A stretch of 64,000 nt of DNA, from NCBI RefSeq assembly GCF_007671685.1, contig NZ_VCNL01000008.1:1-64000 (forward strand), written 5' to 3'. Made by a program: the position numbers and the translations under genes. The notes under the pieces are model-generated. The model ran no database searches, was not told the DNA's origin, and saw only the letters and a program-made list of their open reading frames with translations. The stretch comes from Halorubrum salsamenti (GTDB lineage Archaea > Halobacteriota > Halobacteria > Halobacteriales > Haloferacaceae). Shown here piece by piece: positions 33,927 to 42,989 of the stretch. Numbering within the stretch: position 1 is the stretch's first letter; each line of letters opens with the position of its first letter.

Positions 33927-36421
33927 GCGAACTCCCGCCAACGACTTCCGTCAAACGATGGCTCGTCACGACCAACCACAAGGACATCGGCATCCTATAC
34001 ACGATTACTGCCCTGTTCTTCCTACTGTTCGGCGGTGTCCTTGCGCTGCTGATCCGTGTCCAGCTCTGGGACCCGATGAATCAGATCCTGTCTGGGCTCG
34101 CGTACAACGAGGCCGTCACGGCCCACGGACTGATAATGGTGTTCTGGTTCCTCTCCCCGTTTGCCTTCGGCTTTGCAAACTACTTCGTGCCGCTCCAGAT
34201 CGGTGCCGACGACCTTGCGTTCCCACGGCTTAACGCGCTCTCCTATTGGATGTACCTGTTCTCCGGCGTACTGTTGTCAATCAGCTTCTTCCAGGGCGGC
34301 ACGCTGAGCGCTGGCTGGACGATATACGCTCCGCTCAACATACCCGCGTACACACCGAGTATCGGCTCAACGGGAGCGATACTGGCACTCGCGATGTTCA
34401 CCATCGGAGTCACCGCCTCGTCGGTGAATTTCCTCGTGTCTATTCATCACTCGCGTGCCGAAGGAATGGGGATCATGGATATGCCGATGTTTACCTGGAC
34501 CATCCTCGCGACCGTGTGGATGATGCTGTTCGCGTTCGCTGCATTGCTCGCTGCGGGACTCATCCTCGCGTCCGACCGCGTGCTTGGGTCGGTGTACTTC
34601 TCCGCAACAGAGGGCGGGTCCCTGCTATGGGGCCACCTGTTCTGGTTCTTCGGCCATCCGGAGGTGTACATCGTCTTCTTCCCGGCTCTCGGTGCGATGT
34701 TGGAGCTGTTCCAGACGTTCTCAGGGCGCCGGCTCGTCGGACGGAAGTGGGTGATCATCGCCATCTGTCTTGTCTCCGTCCAGTCGTTCCTCGTATGGAT
34801 GCATCACATGTTCCTGACGACGATCAACCTGGAGATCAAGACGCTGATGATGGCGACCACTATCGGGATCTCCTTACCCTTCGACCTGATCGTGTTCTCG
34901 CTGATCTACACGCTCATCAAGGGACGAATACAGTTCACGACACCGTTCCTCTTCGCGTTCGGGGCGCTACTATTGTTCATCCTCGGCGGCATCACCGGAG
35001 TGTTCCTCGGCGCCATCGTCCTCGACTACGAGTTCCGTGGCACCTACTGGGTGGTCGCGCACTTCCACTACGTGATGTTCGGGGGGGCGACAGCCCTGAT
35101 CGGCGCTGCGTACTACTGGTTCCCGAAAATAACCGGGAAGATGTACGATGAACTCCTCGGGAAGATCCATTTCGTGCTGTTCTTCATCGGGTTTAACGCC
35201 GTCTACTTCTCGATGTTCCTCGGCTGGGAGACGCCGCGCCGTGTCTTCGAGTACAACCCCGAACTCCAGATCTATCACCAGTTCGGGACGATCGGTGCAT
35301 TCGTACTCGGATTCTCCTTCTTCATCATGTTCTACAACTTCGCGAAGTCGTACGTTTCCGGCGAGCCCGCCGGCGACAACCCGTGGGACTACTCGCGGAC
35401 TGCCGAGTGGGCCATCTCTTCACCGCCGCCGCTCCAGAACTGGCCAAACCGGCCGTCCTACGCGTCCGGCAAGCTCGAATTCGTGAAGGATTATGTGCCC
35501 GACAGAGGTCCGGCAGTGAAGACCGACGCCAACGGGAACGGGGCGACTGACGGTGGTGACACCCACTCCGAGCACATCAAGGAGTACCCGTACTGGGACA
35601 AGCACCCGAGCCACGCAAGCATATGGCCGCTCACACTCTCGTTTGCAGTTGGTGTGTTGTTCCTCGGGCTTACCGGATTCCGCGATAACGTTGTCTTCGA
35701 GGTCGGCGAGTCGCTCGCATCGACGAGCGTGACGATCTCGAATCCGGTATACCCGATACTCATCGTTGTCGGATTGGTCGGACTCGTCTGGACCGGGGTG
35801 AAGTGGAGCCTCGAGGACTTCTATGCCCCACCGACCGAGTTCGCCGAACGGTGGCCGTTCGAAGGTGTCGAGAAAGTCAAGCTGGGGATGTGGTTCTTCA
35901 TCGCGTCGGACGTGATCGTCTTTGGCGCGTTCCTCTCCGCGGCCATCTTCGTCCGGTACAACGCCGGCTGGATGACGTGGGAGCCACTGGCCGAACCACT
36001 ACCGGGACTGATCAACACGTTCGTGCTGCTCACCTCATCGTTCACCGTGATCTTGGCGCTGGTCGCTGCTCGCCGGAAGAGCCGGCAGGGCCTGCTTGCG
36101 TCACTCGGCGCAACGATAGTGCTTGGGTTCACATTCCTGGGTATCAAGCTCTGGGAGTGGAACAAAGAGATCTTCGAGCGGGGCGTGACGATTTCGGCGA
36201 ACGCCCACGGTGACCCAATCCAGGCGTCGATCTATTACGTGACGACGGGGCTCCACGGGATCCACGTAGTTATCGGCCTCGTGATCGCCATCTTCCTGTT
36301 CGTCAGGGCGTATCAGGGGCACTACTTAGAGGACGAGCGGCCGATCGAGTACTTCGGCCTCTACTGGCACTTCGTCGACATCGTCTGGGTGTTCATCTTC
36401 CCGCTGTTCTACCTCTTCTGA
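33923..36421 (+). CDS. coxAC: Fused haem-copper oxidase subunits I and III
   Basis: An 832-residue fusion. Residues 1-520 or so are subunit I, with [11 protein letters not shown] (low-spin haem ligand), [16 protein letters not shown] (CuB His and the Tyr cross-link), VWMHHMFLT (CuB pair) and [12 protein letters not shown] (haem ligands). A Gly/Asp/His linker follows, then subunit III (about 590-832) with [21 protein letters not shown] and [11 protein letters not shown]. Such I-III fusions are known from haloarchaea. It reduces O2 and pumps protons. Haem A supply may come from the CtaA-like gene at 19639. Confidence 0.93.
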   Translation: MSELPPTTSVKRWLVTTNHKDIGILYTITALFFLLFGGVLALLIRVQLWDPMNQILSGLAYNEAVTAHGLIMVFWFLSPFAFGFANYFVPLQIGADDLAFPRLNALSYWMYLFSGVLLSISFFQGGTLSAGWTIYAPLNIPAYTPSIGSTGAILALAMFTIGVTASSVNFLVSIHHSRAEGMGIMDMPMFTWTILATVWMMLFAFAALLAAGLILASDRVLGSVYFSATEGGSLLWGHLFWFFGHPEVYIVFFPALGAMLELFQTFSGRRLVGRKWVIIAICLVSVQSFLVWMHHMFLTTINLEIKTLMMATTIGISLPFDLIVFSLIYTLIKGRIQFTTPFLFAFGALLLFILGGITGVFLGAIVLDYEFRGTYWVVAHFHYVMFGGATALIGAAYYWFPKITGKMYDELLGKIHFVLFFIGFNAVYFSMFLGWETPRRVFEYNPELQIYHQFGTIGAFVLGFSFFIMFYNFAKSYVSGEPAGDNPWDYSRTAEWAISSPPPLQNWPNRPSYASGKLEFVKDYVPDRGPAVKTDANGNGATDGGDTHSEHIKEYPYWDKHPSHASIWPLTLSFAVGVLFLGLTGFRDNVVFEVGESLASTSVTISNPVYPILIVVGLVGLVWTGVKWSLEDFYAPPTEFAERWPFEGVEKVKLGMWFFIASDVIVFGAFLSAAIFVRYNAGWMTWEPLAEPLPGLINTFVLLTSSFTVILALVAARRKSRQGLLASLGATIVLGFTFLGIKLWEWNKEIFERGVTISANAHGDPIQASIYYVTTGLHGIHVVIGLVIAIFLFVRAYQGHYLEDERPIEYFGLYWHFVDIVWVFIFPLFYLF

Positions 36422-36446
36422 GGACAGCGGCGGAGTCACCGTATTT

Positions 36447-37386
36447 GACTGTGTTGAATCACCATACAGCAGCGGGGTAGGCCACTAAATCAAAGGAGTT
36501 GAAGCGGGAAGATCCGGTTGCCTGTGACACAAATCTCCCGCTTCATCGGGGAAGTTGTGCCGGTTGCTCAAAGAGTTACTGGCGATGGAGGCGAATCTGC
36601 CGCCCCGGAAGGCGGCGGCGGATTCGCCGACTATGCACTCGTTTCCCTTCACTGTCTGCGGATTTACCTCGATTCATCGTACCGCATTACGATCGACCTG
36701 CTCAAAGAAATGCCACAAATAACCGGAGAGATCGGCCTCAACGCGGCCGATCTCCCAGCGCCGTCCACGTTGTGTAAGGCGTTCGACCGGATCAGTATGA
36801 GCGTGTGTCGAGTGCTGCTGCGCCAGTCGGCGCAGCTGCACGATCTCTCTGAACACGCCGCGATCGACGCCACGTTCTACGAACGCTCAGCAGCGAGCCG
36901 CCACTACTGCCAGCGAATTAGCTACCGCGTTCAAAAGCTCAAAGTCACGAAATTAGTCGATACAGCGTCTTAAGCCGTCCTTGACGTTCACTGCTCAACG
37001 AACCGGGAAGGAAGCGACGCAGACCTTGCTGAGCAGATCGCCCGCCGGAACGCGGGCGATCTGCGGTCTCTTGCGGCCGATAAAGGCTATGACAAGCAAT
37101 CGCTTCGTGAAGGATTACGCGACCTCGGGATCAGACCGCTGATCAAGCACCGTATCTTCGCTCCGTACGACCACGCACACAACGCCAGAATTGACGATAA
37201 CAGCTACAATCAGCGCTCTATGACCGAAACCGTGAACTCGGCTGTGAAGCGCTCGCTCGGCTTCGCCGTGCGAGCGCAGACGTAGTTTCGTGAGTTCCGA
37301 GAAATCGCTCTGATGTGTGTCGTCTATAACATCAAGCGCTTCGTTAAACAGTGAATCACTACGCCTTACAGCGATTCAACACAGCC
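36447..37386 (+). mobile_element. Second IS5-family element, decayed
   Basis: About 940 bp. The left end GACTGTGTTGAATCAC (36447-36462) and the reverse complement of the right end, GGCTGTGTTGAATCGC (37371-37386), are near-identical inverted repeats. The transposase inside has two nonsense codons. The element has replaced the 5' part of the CDF gene to its right. No target duplication is visible. Confidence 0.8.
36518..37354 (+). pseudogene. IS5-family transposase with two stop codons
   Basis: Reads as an IS5 transposase through MPQITGEIGLNAADLPAPST, HAAIDATFYERSAASRHYCQ (first Asp), SLAADKGYDKQSLREGL (second Asp) and SMTETVNSAVKRSLGF (Glu). An in-frame TAA at 36971-36973 and an in-frame TAG at about 37283-37285 (where a Trp codon is expected before FREFREIAL) interrupt it. 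The frame is otherwise preserved to the TGA at 37354, so decay looks recent. A Gly/Pro-rich segment (ESAAPEGGGGF) near the N-terminus is unusual for the family. Confidence 0.85.
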
Positions 37387-37801
37387 TGTCTAAGTTAACA
37401 CGACCGTCATCTGCTGGGCGAACGTCACGTATCTGTCTGGCGCAGCCCCGCCAGCCGGCGTCCAACAGTGCGTCGAAGACTGCGTTCGTGAACACCCTGC
37501 CGTCGAAGGTGTCCACGACACTGCCGTCTACTATATGGGGGCTAATCTCGAAGTTGAACTCCACGTCGAGGTTCCCGGAGACTACACACTTCGCACTGCC
37601 CACGAAATCGAAACAGTGCTTATCGACAGGCTTCGAGATCTCCCCGCCGTCGGCGACGCACACGTCCATCTTGATCCGGCAGGAACGGACGAGTGGAAGG
37701 ACGCCGACGAGGACGGCTCACCCGTCGAGTCTGACGGATCCGGAGACCAGCTCCACGACCAACGCACGAATACAGAGATACGCCACACTCCTGGTGTGTA
37801 A
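37387..37801 (+). pseudogene. Cation diffusion facilitator, C-terminal fragment
   Basis: The frame directly after the IS end reads VREHPAVEGVHDTAVYYMG, then VELHVEVPGDYTLRTAHEI and DLPAVGDAHVHLDP, the cytoplasmic dimer domain of a CDF metal exporter, plus a long Asp/Ser tail. The membrane part is missing, replaced by the IS5-type element. An ATG at 37535 could in principle give an 88-residue soluble domain. It converges on nikR, sharing the stop region. Confidence 0.8.
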
Positions 37802-38212
37802 TCAGTCGGCCGTCTGATTATCGTGGTCCGGCTGAAGGAACATTACGTTGACTCTCCCCACAGCGTCGAAATCGCGAAGCTGGTAGACGAGTTCGCGAAT
37901 CCGTCCAGCTGACCCCTCACAGAAGATTGTTTCGAGACACCACTCGCCATGATGCATATGCTGAGTCGTCCCGATGATATCATCAAACTCGTGTTGGACA
38001 GTGTGGAGATCCCCGATGACGAGCGTGTGCTCGTAGTCGAAGGCGAGCGCAGCGACTGCGGTCCCGTCAAGCCCTTCGAGGGTGGTATGACGCTCTATAT
38101 ACTCTTGGATCGCCTCCCGAACAGCACGCGAGCGCGATTCGAGTCCTTCGTCTTGCCACGTTTCGTCGAACGACTCGAGAATTTCTCCGGGAATATTCAG
38201 GCTGGTTCGCAT
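37802..38212 (-). CDS. nikR: NikR-type metal-responsive regulator
   Basis: A 136-residue ribbon-helix-helix repressor. The N-terminal 45 residues are the DNA-binding RHH (RTSLNIPGEILESFDETW). The rest is an ACT-like metal domain with HTVQHEFDDIIGTTQHMHHG and EWCLETIFCEG, placing His and Cys as in the Ni site of NikR; the His-to-Cys spacing is about one residue shorter than in E. coli. It is divergent from a nickel-type permease, its probable target. Nickel is the family inference, not proven. Confidence 0.82.
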   Translation of the reverse strand: MRTSLNIPGEILESFDETWQDEGLESRSRAVREAIQEYIERHTTLEGLDGTAVAALAFDYEHTLVIGDLHTVQHEFDDIIGTTQHMHHGEWCLETIFCEGSAGRIRELVYQLRDFDAVGRVNVMFLQPDHDNQTAD

Positions 38213-38314
38213 TAAGGGAATGTTAGCCGGGGACGCCTATGAAACTCATTATTACGGGATCCCCGAATCGGCCATAACAACCCCTATCAGTCCGTCAGTC
38301 TCGTATTCTTCTAT
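38213..38314. promoter_or_regulatory. Divergent nikR/permease promoter region
   Basis: The 102 bp between the two starts should hold both promoters and any NikR operator. It contains the small palindrome gggatccc and A/T blocks (cattattacg, cggccataac), but no clean long inverted repeat like the bacterial NikR site. Confidence 0.4.
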
Positions 38315-39094
38315 ATGGTGACTGGAGTACTTGGTCTTGCACTCGGGGCGAGTGTGCTCGGGCTCTCTCACGGGCTCGCCCCGGGCCACGGGTGGGCAAT
38401 CGCGGCGAGCTATGCACTCGACAAACCGAACAAGTGGTTCTACGGCGCTGCATCGAGTCTCATCCTCGGGATCGGCCACCTCATCAGTAGTATAGCGATG
38501 GTGGTGGTCTACTTCTGGGCGCTTTCGTACTTCGGGCTCACACAACTCAGCTGGATGAATTACGTGGCGGGCGCGCTACTTATCGGGCTCGGAATCTGGC
38601 AGTATTTCAACGGGCATGACCACGGTACTGGATTTAATCACGACGGAGAAGAAGAGGAAGATAAGCACGCCCATGATCACGCGGACGACCACGAGCACAC
38701 ACATCGCACTGAAGAGACGTCCACGTGGGGGGCTCGCATTCGACGCGCCCTCCCATTCGTCGGTGAGTCCAGCCACGACCACTCGCACGGTCGCGTCGAC
38801 GAAACGCCCGAGCGTGGCCTCTACGGGATGGTTGCACTCGCGTTTGCGCTTGGCTTCACACACAACGAAGAGTTTGACATTATTGCCATCTGTACCGGCT
38901 CGGCATACTGTCTCGAGTTGATGCTTCTCTACTCGCTCGCCGTCATCGTCTCCCTCGTCGGAGTGACTCTCCTGCTTGTGGCCGGCTATGAGCGGTACGA
39001 AGAGCGGCTCGAAGGATATGTCGAGTACCTCCCTACATTTACGGCAGCGATCCTCATCGTGATGGGGATCGGGTTCATCCTCGGGGTCTTTTGA
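38315..39094 (+). CDS. Nickel/cobalt-type permease with His-rich loop
   Basis: A 259-residue, six-helix protein of the NicO/UreH/RcnA-like group. GLSHGLAPGHGWAIAASYAL gives the HxxxxxH signature in helix 1, and LGFTHNEEFDIIAICTGSAY the matching second motif. Between helices 3 and 4 a long Asp/Glu/His loop (about residues 103-155, HAHDHADDHEHTH) should collect metal ions. Family members import or export Ni/Co. Pairing with NikR argues for nickel; the His-rich loop is more often seen in exporters. Direction cannot be decided from the sequence. Confidence 0.8.
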   Translation: MVTGVLGLALGASVLGLSHGLAPGHGWAIAASYALDKPNKWFYGAASSLILGIGHLISSIAMVVVYFWALSYFGLTQLSWMNYVAGALLIGLGIWQYFNGHDHGTGFNHDGEEEEDKHAHDHADDHEHTHRTEETSTWGARIRRALPFVGESSHDHSHGRVDETPERGLYGMVALAFALGFTHNEEFDIIAICTGSAYCLELMLLYSLAVIVSLVGVTLLLVAGYERYEERLEGYVEYLPTFTAAILIVMGIGFILGVF

Positions 39095-39566
39095 AAGGAC
39101 TGAATCTATACTTCCACGATGCGCCTATCGCAGGGTTATGTAGACGGTCGGTCGGACACTGTCCACCAAAGAATTGGCAGTGAAATTCCGGAAAGTGATA
39201 CGAAGAGTGGATGTCCGAAAGACACTTGAGAAAGCACAGGAGAGCTCCGGGGTTGCCCCTGAGTGGATCCTCCTAATACTGCGCGTGGTGATCGTCGCGA
39301 ACAGAGCTGTAGACGTGACAGTACTCCTTTCGACGTTCCTCGCACCGACGTTTCTCATCCAGCTGGTTAGCCCTGTCTTCCATGATGAACCTGCCGAGAT
39401 TACGGGTTCCTCGAAATCGCACGCCTCGAGGAGATAGCGACTGCTTCGAGTTAGATTTTCTGGAGCGCGAGGCAATACCCAAACCTGCGATGAAGCTCGG
39501 TATGTGCCCTATTTAGCTTAAGTGAATATAGGAAATTGTTTTTATACAACATACGGTGAGGTCAAC
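39095..39566. other. Region of unrecognisable sequence, probably remnants
   Basis: No gene I can support. An 87-codon plus-strand frame at 39174-39437 has one hydrophobic stretch (WILLILRVVIVANRAVDV) but no family signature. The neighbours to the right are clear gene fragments, so this is likely more of the same debris. Confidence 0.45.
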
Positions 39567-39671
39567 CGTTGTCCGTCAACCATCCACAACTGGGTACTGA
39601 AGACAGATCTCCAGTCGCTCGATGGGGTAAATCCGGATCACGTTGCGGTCGACGAGACTGTGATCCACTGA
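39567..39671 (+). pseudogene. IS6-family (ISH14/15-like) transposase fragment
   Basis: Thirty-four codons reading RCPSTIHNWVLKTDLQSLDG, then NPDHVAVDETVIH. This matches the helix-turn-helix end and the first catalytic Asp (VAVDETVI) of haloarchaeal IS6-type transposases. It ends at a TGA, and no other part of the element is nearby. Confidence 0.75.
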
Positions 39672-39788
39672 ATGATAACCGAGAAGGGCTTCGTTGAAAC
39701 CAAAGACGTGGGGCGAAGGACGGACGTAGATCTTACCGAGGAGGGGAAAAATACACTCTCCGCGTTTAGGCATCTCATCGAAAAGTGA
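39672..39788 (+). pseudogene. C-terminal fragment of a winged-helix regulator
   Basis: ATG-to-TGA frame of 38 codons reading EKGFVETKDVGRRTDVDLTE, then EGKNTLSAFRHLIE. This is the wing and last helix of a MarR/PadR-like haloarchaeal regulator; the DNA-recognition helix is absent. It directly abuts the transposase fragment, and 9 bp separate it from the recombinase gene on the other strand. Confidence 0.55.
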
Positions 39789-39797
39789 TTAGTATAG

Positions 39798-41036
39798 TTA
39801 GCGCTCAGTCGAATCGACCTCTTCCAGAGCTTCTGTAGCAACATCACCTAACTCCCCTGCCTCGATATGTGAATACCGTTCTCGAACCATCTCTTCGGAG
39901 TTATCGAGATACCGGGCCGCCACCGTGTACCCAAACGCGCGGACAAGTACCTCGCCCATTCCACGTCGACCACCGTGGGGCGCGAGATAATCGTGTTTCG
40001 GGTGGTCGATATCGACCTCTGCGGCCTCCGAGAGCCGTTGGAGAATCGTCCGTGCGCCGTCCGTCGTAATCGACGGCGGCCGAATGTCCTCATCGAGCGC
40101 CAGCAGTAGATCGCGAGCGTATTCTTCACGGCGCTCAGTAATTGCTTCCGGGAGTTCCCCTCGTTCGGCTAGCTCATCCTGGATGAGTCCTGCGAGCGTC
40201 CGTTGGTCGAACGTCGGGAACACCGGCCAGCGTTCCGTCGGTGGGTCCATCAGCCTTCGATAGCTCCGCAGTGGAGAGATTACTGGGTCGGGGAGACTGG
40301 CGGCGTCCCATTGCTGCTTCTTCCGGTAGACATCCATACTACCGTCGTCGAGCGAAATTTCCTCCCACCGGACGCCGCGCCGGCGTGGGTCGTTCGGATC
40401 CCGGAGCAGTTCCCCGACGCGGACAGCGGTGTACGCGAGAACGAACACCAGCGCCCGGTCACGAGCCGCCTTCAGCGCCGCGTAGCGCGCTCGCTGTCTG
40501 TCAAGAGGGTCAGTATCCCCCGGGAGTGTGGTGAACGTCTCGATGGCGTCACGGGCTCGCTCGTCGACGTACCGGGTCAGGGCGTGGCGCTGCTCGGACG
40601 TCCAGGCCTGCTGATCACCGGGCTTGCGACCGTCGTCCTCCGGCAGCGGCGCCATCGCACTCGCCCGCTGCGCGTAATGGGCTTCGAGATATCCCTCGTT
40701 GACGCACCACCCGCACCACGCGGAGATATAGCGATAATAGGTTTGTACGGTATTCTGTTTGAGCCCGCGATCGCCGGCGAGATGCCGGGCGTACTCCCGG
40801 AAGACGCGTTCATCGAGGTCTTCGAAGGTGGGCTCCTGGTCGACGTCGTCGGATACGATCCCGGTCCAGTCGTCGGCGCCGCGGTCGCCGGCGGCCCACT
40901 CGGCGAACCGCTCGAGCTCGCGTGCAGCGTTACGTCGGTAGTTCCCGCCGTCGCCACCGCGGCCTTTCCCCTTATCCTGGAGGTAGCGCTCGAAGAAATT
41001 CTTGAGTGACTGATCGGCGCGTTCTCGGGGTGTCAT
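39798..41036 (-). CDS. Tyrosine recombinase / phage-type integrase
   Basis: A 412-residue recombinase. An N-terminal SAM-like core-binding domain (about 1-150) precedes the catalytic domain with LAYTAVRVGELLRDP (Arg I), VYRKKQQWD (Lys), APHGGRRGMGEVL (His-x-x-Arg) and MVRERYSHIEAGE (nucleophile Tyr). The ATG at 41036 overlaps the stop of the upstream gene (ATGA). It could resolve plasmid multimers or integrate the element; the nearest tRNA is 23 kb away. It is the last gene of a three-gene set with a TumE-like and an HTH gene. Confidence 0.9.
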   Translation of the reverse strand: MTPRERADQSLKNFFERYLQDKGKGRGGDGGNYRRNAARELERFAEWAAGDRGADDWTGIVSDDVDQEPTFEDLDERVFREYARHLAGDRGLKQNTVQTYYRYISAWCGWCVNEGYLEAHYAQRASAMAPLPEDDGRKPGDQQAWTSEQRHALTRYVDERARDAIETFTTLPGDTDPLDRQRARYAALKAARDRALVFVLAYTAVRVGELLRDPNDPRRRGVRWEEISLDDGSMDVYRKKQQWDAASLPDPVISPLRSYRRLMDPPTERWPVFPTFDQRTLAGLIQDELAERGELPEAITERREEYARDLLLALDEDIRPPSITTDGARTILQRLSEAAEVDIDHPKHDYLAPHGGRRGMGEVLVRAFGYTVAARYLDNSEEMVRERYSHIEAGELGDVATEALEEVDSTER

Positions 41037-41491
41037 GGTTCCTCGTTCGCGTACTGGTAGGTCGGACGGACGTCCTCGAGGAGCTCTTCGACGATTTCCC
41101 AGAGAACCAGGGAAGGGGTCTCGTGTTCGAATGTAATCTCCCAGCGATCCTCCGTATCGGCGACTGAGTACTGGAAATGCGCCCGTCCGAGATCGGGATG
41201 GTCCTCGTCCTGGTGCCAGCCGGCGTGAAAGCCCGTGTTCGGGTCGGTGTAGTTGATACGGAACCAATCGTGAGGGTCCTGCCGATACCACTTGACGGTC
41301 AGCTCCGGCGAATCAGGGCCTGTCGGGGGATCCAGACGGGCCGGATCGAAAATCGCCCGCAGCTGCTTGGCCTCGATATCGTCAGGAACGTACTCGACGG
41401 CCGTGATCTGGGGAACACGGTCGAGGACGTCCCGCTTCAATTGGGTGTAGAGGTTCGCGTTCGGATCACCACCTGGATGCGGGACCGACAT
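41033..41491 (-). CDS. TumE-like protein (DUF6516 family)
   Basis: A 152-residue acidic protein. The central part (SPELTVKWYRQDPHDWFRIN, then GWHQDEDHPDLGRAHFQYS) follows the pattern of TumE/DUF6516 proteins, putative toxins usually paired with a small HTH antitoxin. An HTH gene lies just upstream, three bases away. The stop overlaps the recombinase start. Toxicity is inference from the family only. Confidence 0.6.
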   Translation of the reverse strand: MSVPHPGGDPNANLYTQLKRDVLDRVPQITAVEYVPDDIEAKQLRAIFDPARLDPPTGPDSPELTVKWYRQDPHDWFRINYTDPNTGFHAGWHQDEDHPDLGRAHFQYSVADTEDRWEITFEHETPSLVLWEIVEELLEDVRPTYQYANEEP

Positions 41492-41494
41492 TCG

Positions 41495-42034
41495 TTAGCT
41501 GCTGGCCTCAGCGGGCTCTGTCGTCGGAGCGAGGAAGTCCCATTCGCGGATGGCGAAGCCAACGATCTGGATACGCCGCTGAAGGTGCTCCCACTCGCGG
41601 GCAATCTCACGGCGACGATCTTCCTCCTCAGCGTCAAGAGACTCGTCAGCGAGCGTCCCGCGAAGCTGGTTCGGTGACTCGACCTCGAATTCATTCTCCC
41701 AGTCGCGAATCTGCGTCTTCATATCGGCGAGACGGTCCGTGAGTTCCTCGACAGTGTGCCCGCTGTCTCGAAGCCGCATCGCCTCCTGCATTGCTTGGCG
41801 GCGGTAATCAGGGTAATACGTGGTGTGAGTCCCGCTTTCGTCACGGTGGAGGATGCCATCGTCGACGAGCCGATCGAGGACGCGTTTGGTCGGCTCGTGT
41901 GACCAGCCCGCTTCCGAGGCGATCCAGTTCGCCGTCTGAGGCTCCGAAAGCTGCCGGGCGGTCATCCTCACGCGGTCTTCACCCGTGGTCTGGCGTTCCA
42001 TCAGGCCCTCGGAGTTCGATTCGTCTTCGGACAT
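41495..42034 (-). CDS. HTH regulator paired with the TumE-like gene (DUF7342-like)
   Basis: A 179-residue protein: winged helix at residues 30-90 (MTARQLSEPQTANWIASEAG, then RVLDRLVDDGILHRDESG), followed by a coiled-coil-like acidic half (VEELTDRLADMKTQIRDWEN). The ATG at 42034 is taken because the extension above it is short and unlike the family. The likely partner is the TumE-like gene 3 bp downstream, as antitoxin or regulator. I recall this type as DUF7342 but cannot confirm. Confidence 0.65.
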   Translation of the reverse strand: MSEDESNSEGLMERQTTGEDRVRMTARQLSEPQTANWIASEAGWSHEPTKRVLDRLVDDGILHRDESGTHTTYYPDYRRQAMQEAMRLRDSGHTVEELTDRLADMKTQIRDWENEFEVESPNQLRGTLADESLDAEEEDRRREIAREWEHLQRRIQIVGFAIREWDFLAPTTEPAEASS

Positions 42035-42503
42035 ACAACACCGTTCGCGCTTTATCTTAATATAGGTTGAGGTCATTAGTTCTATATCGAATGCGTTTCT
42101 TCGCCATCGCCTCGACCTCGGCTGAGGAGAGTCAGAGAAATCTCAAACCCCGTTCTTGGCAGTTCTACCCCGGGGGAAGCGCCGTCGTGAGGCGGTTGCA
42201 GCATTCGTGCTTCACCGACGGCGGCGTGGTACTTCAAAGTGGTCGTGATTACCCACATAATCAGGACCACCAGTGACAGAAGTCTCATAACCATTTTTCC
42301 GATGATAGAGGAGTTCTATCGCCCGAAATTCGGAGTTGGCCAACGGTATAAATCATATACCGCTATACCAAAACCGCGACCGCCGTTCGGACCCGGTTCC
42401 GAGAATAATCGCGAGACTGCAAGCAGATGGCTTGCTACACAATCTGCATAATGTACAATGCGCACGAAATCTGAATGATGAGGGAAATCGCCCAAATCTA
42501 ATG
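42035..42503. other. Non-coding region left of the ParA operon
   Basis: No gene. It contains GGTATA-aatca-TATACC near 42340 and one copy of the partition-type repeat (CAATCTGCATAATGTACA, 42440-42457) that recurs on the far side of the operon. Confidence 0.5.
42440..42457 (+). repeat. Outlying copy of the CAATCT(A/G)CAT repeat
   Basis: CAATCTGCATAATGTACA. Its first 15 bases recur exactly, inverted, at about 44206-44221 beyond parA. The ParA operon is thus bracketed by the same motif. Confidence 0.65.
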
Positions 42504-42989
42504 TTAGTCGTTCGTAGCTTGCTCGCTCAGCATCTCCACAACTTCCTGAACACGTTCCTCATCGGCTTCGATACCACGCTCCCGGAGGATCTGGAGGGCG
42601 ACCTCATCACCGTGGTCTGCAATTACCCGGAGACACGCATCTTGAAATTCTCTTCCCTCAAATTCGGGAACATCAAACATAGAGCACGCAGCAGTTACCG
42701 ATGATCGCATCCGGGTGACGCCATTCCACGTGTCTTCCCGGACATAGAAGCCGTGCATATCGGTCTCATCAAAGGAGAAGGCCGGTCCACCGGTGGATTC
42801 GTCCACATCCTCCTCATCCTGCTCAGGAATGGACTCAGTCTCCGACTCTGTGTCCTCAGGAATTATCTCTTCATCCGGTTGCGGTTCATCCTGGGTGTCA
42901 GTACGTTCGTCGTCATCCGATTCGGCTCCTTCCTCCGTTTGTTTGAGCTGTTCAGCGACGTCCCCGAAACGGTCGTCCTCATTAGGCAT
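42504..42989 (-). CDS. Acidic ParA-partner protein, candidate centromere-binding protein
   Basis: A 161-residue protein. The first 75 residues are almost all Asp, Glu, Gln and Thr. The remainder is a compact domain starting AFSFDETDMHGFYVREDTWN and ending in a helix (RVQEVVEMLSEQ). It overlaps the end of parA by 8 bases. Position and size fit the second gene of a par locus (ParB-like function), but I see no ParB or ribbon-helix-helix motif. Confidence 0.65.
   Translation of the reverse strand: MPNEDDRFGDVAEQLKQTEEGAESDDDERTDTQDEPQPDEEIIPEDTESETESIPEQDEEDVDESTGGPAFSFDETDMHGFYVREDTWNGVTRMRSSVTAACSMFDVPEFEGREFQDACLRVIADHGDEVALQILRERGIEADEERVQEVVEMLSEQATND

Noticed and set aside
38213-38314. NikR operator palindrome
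   Set aside because: Only short imperfect inverted repeats are present; none has the length or spacing of known NikR sites.
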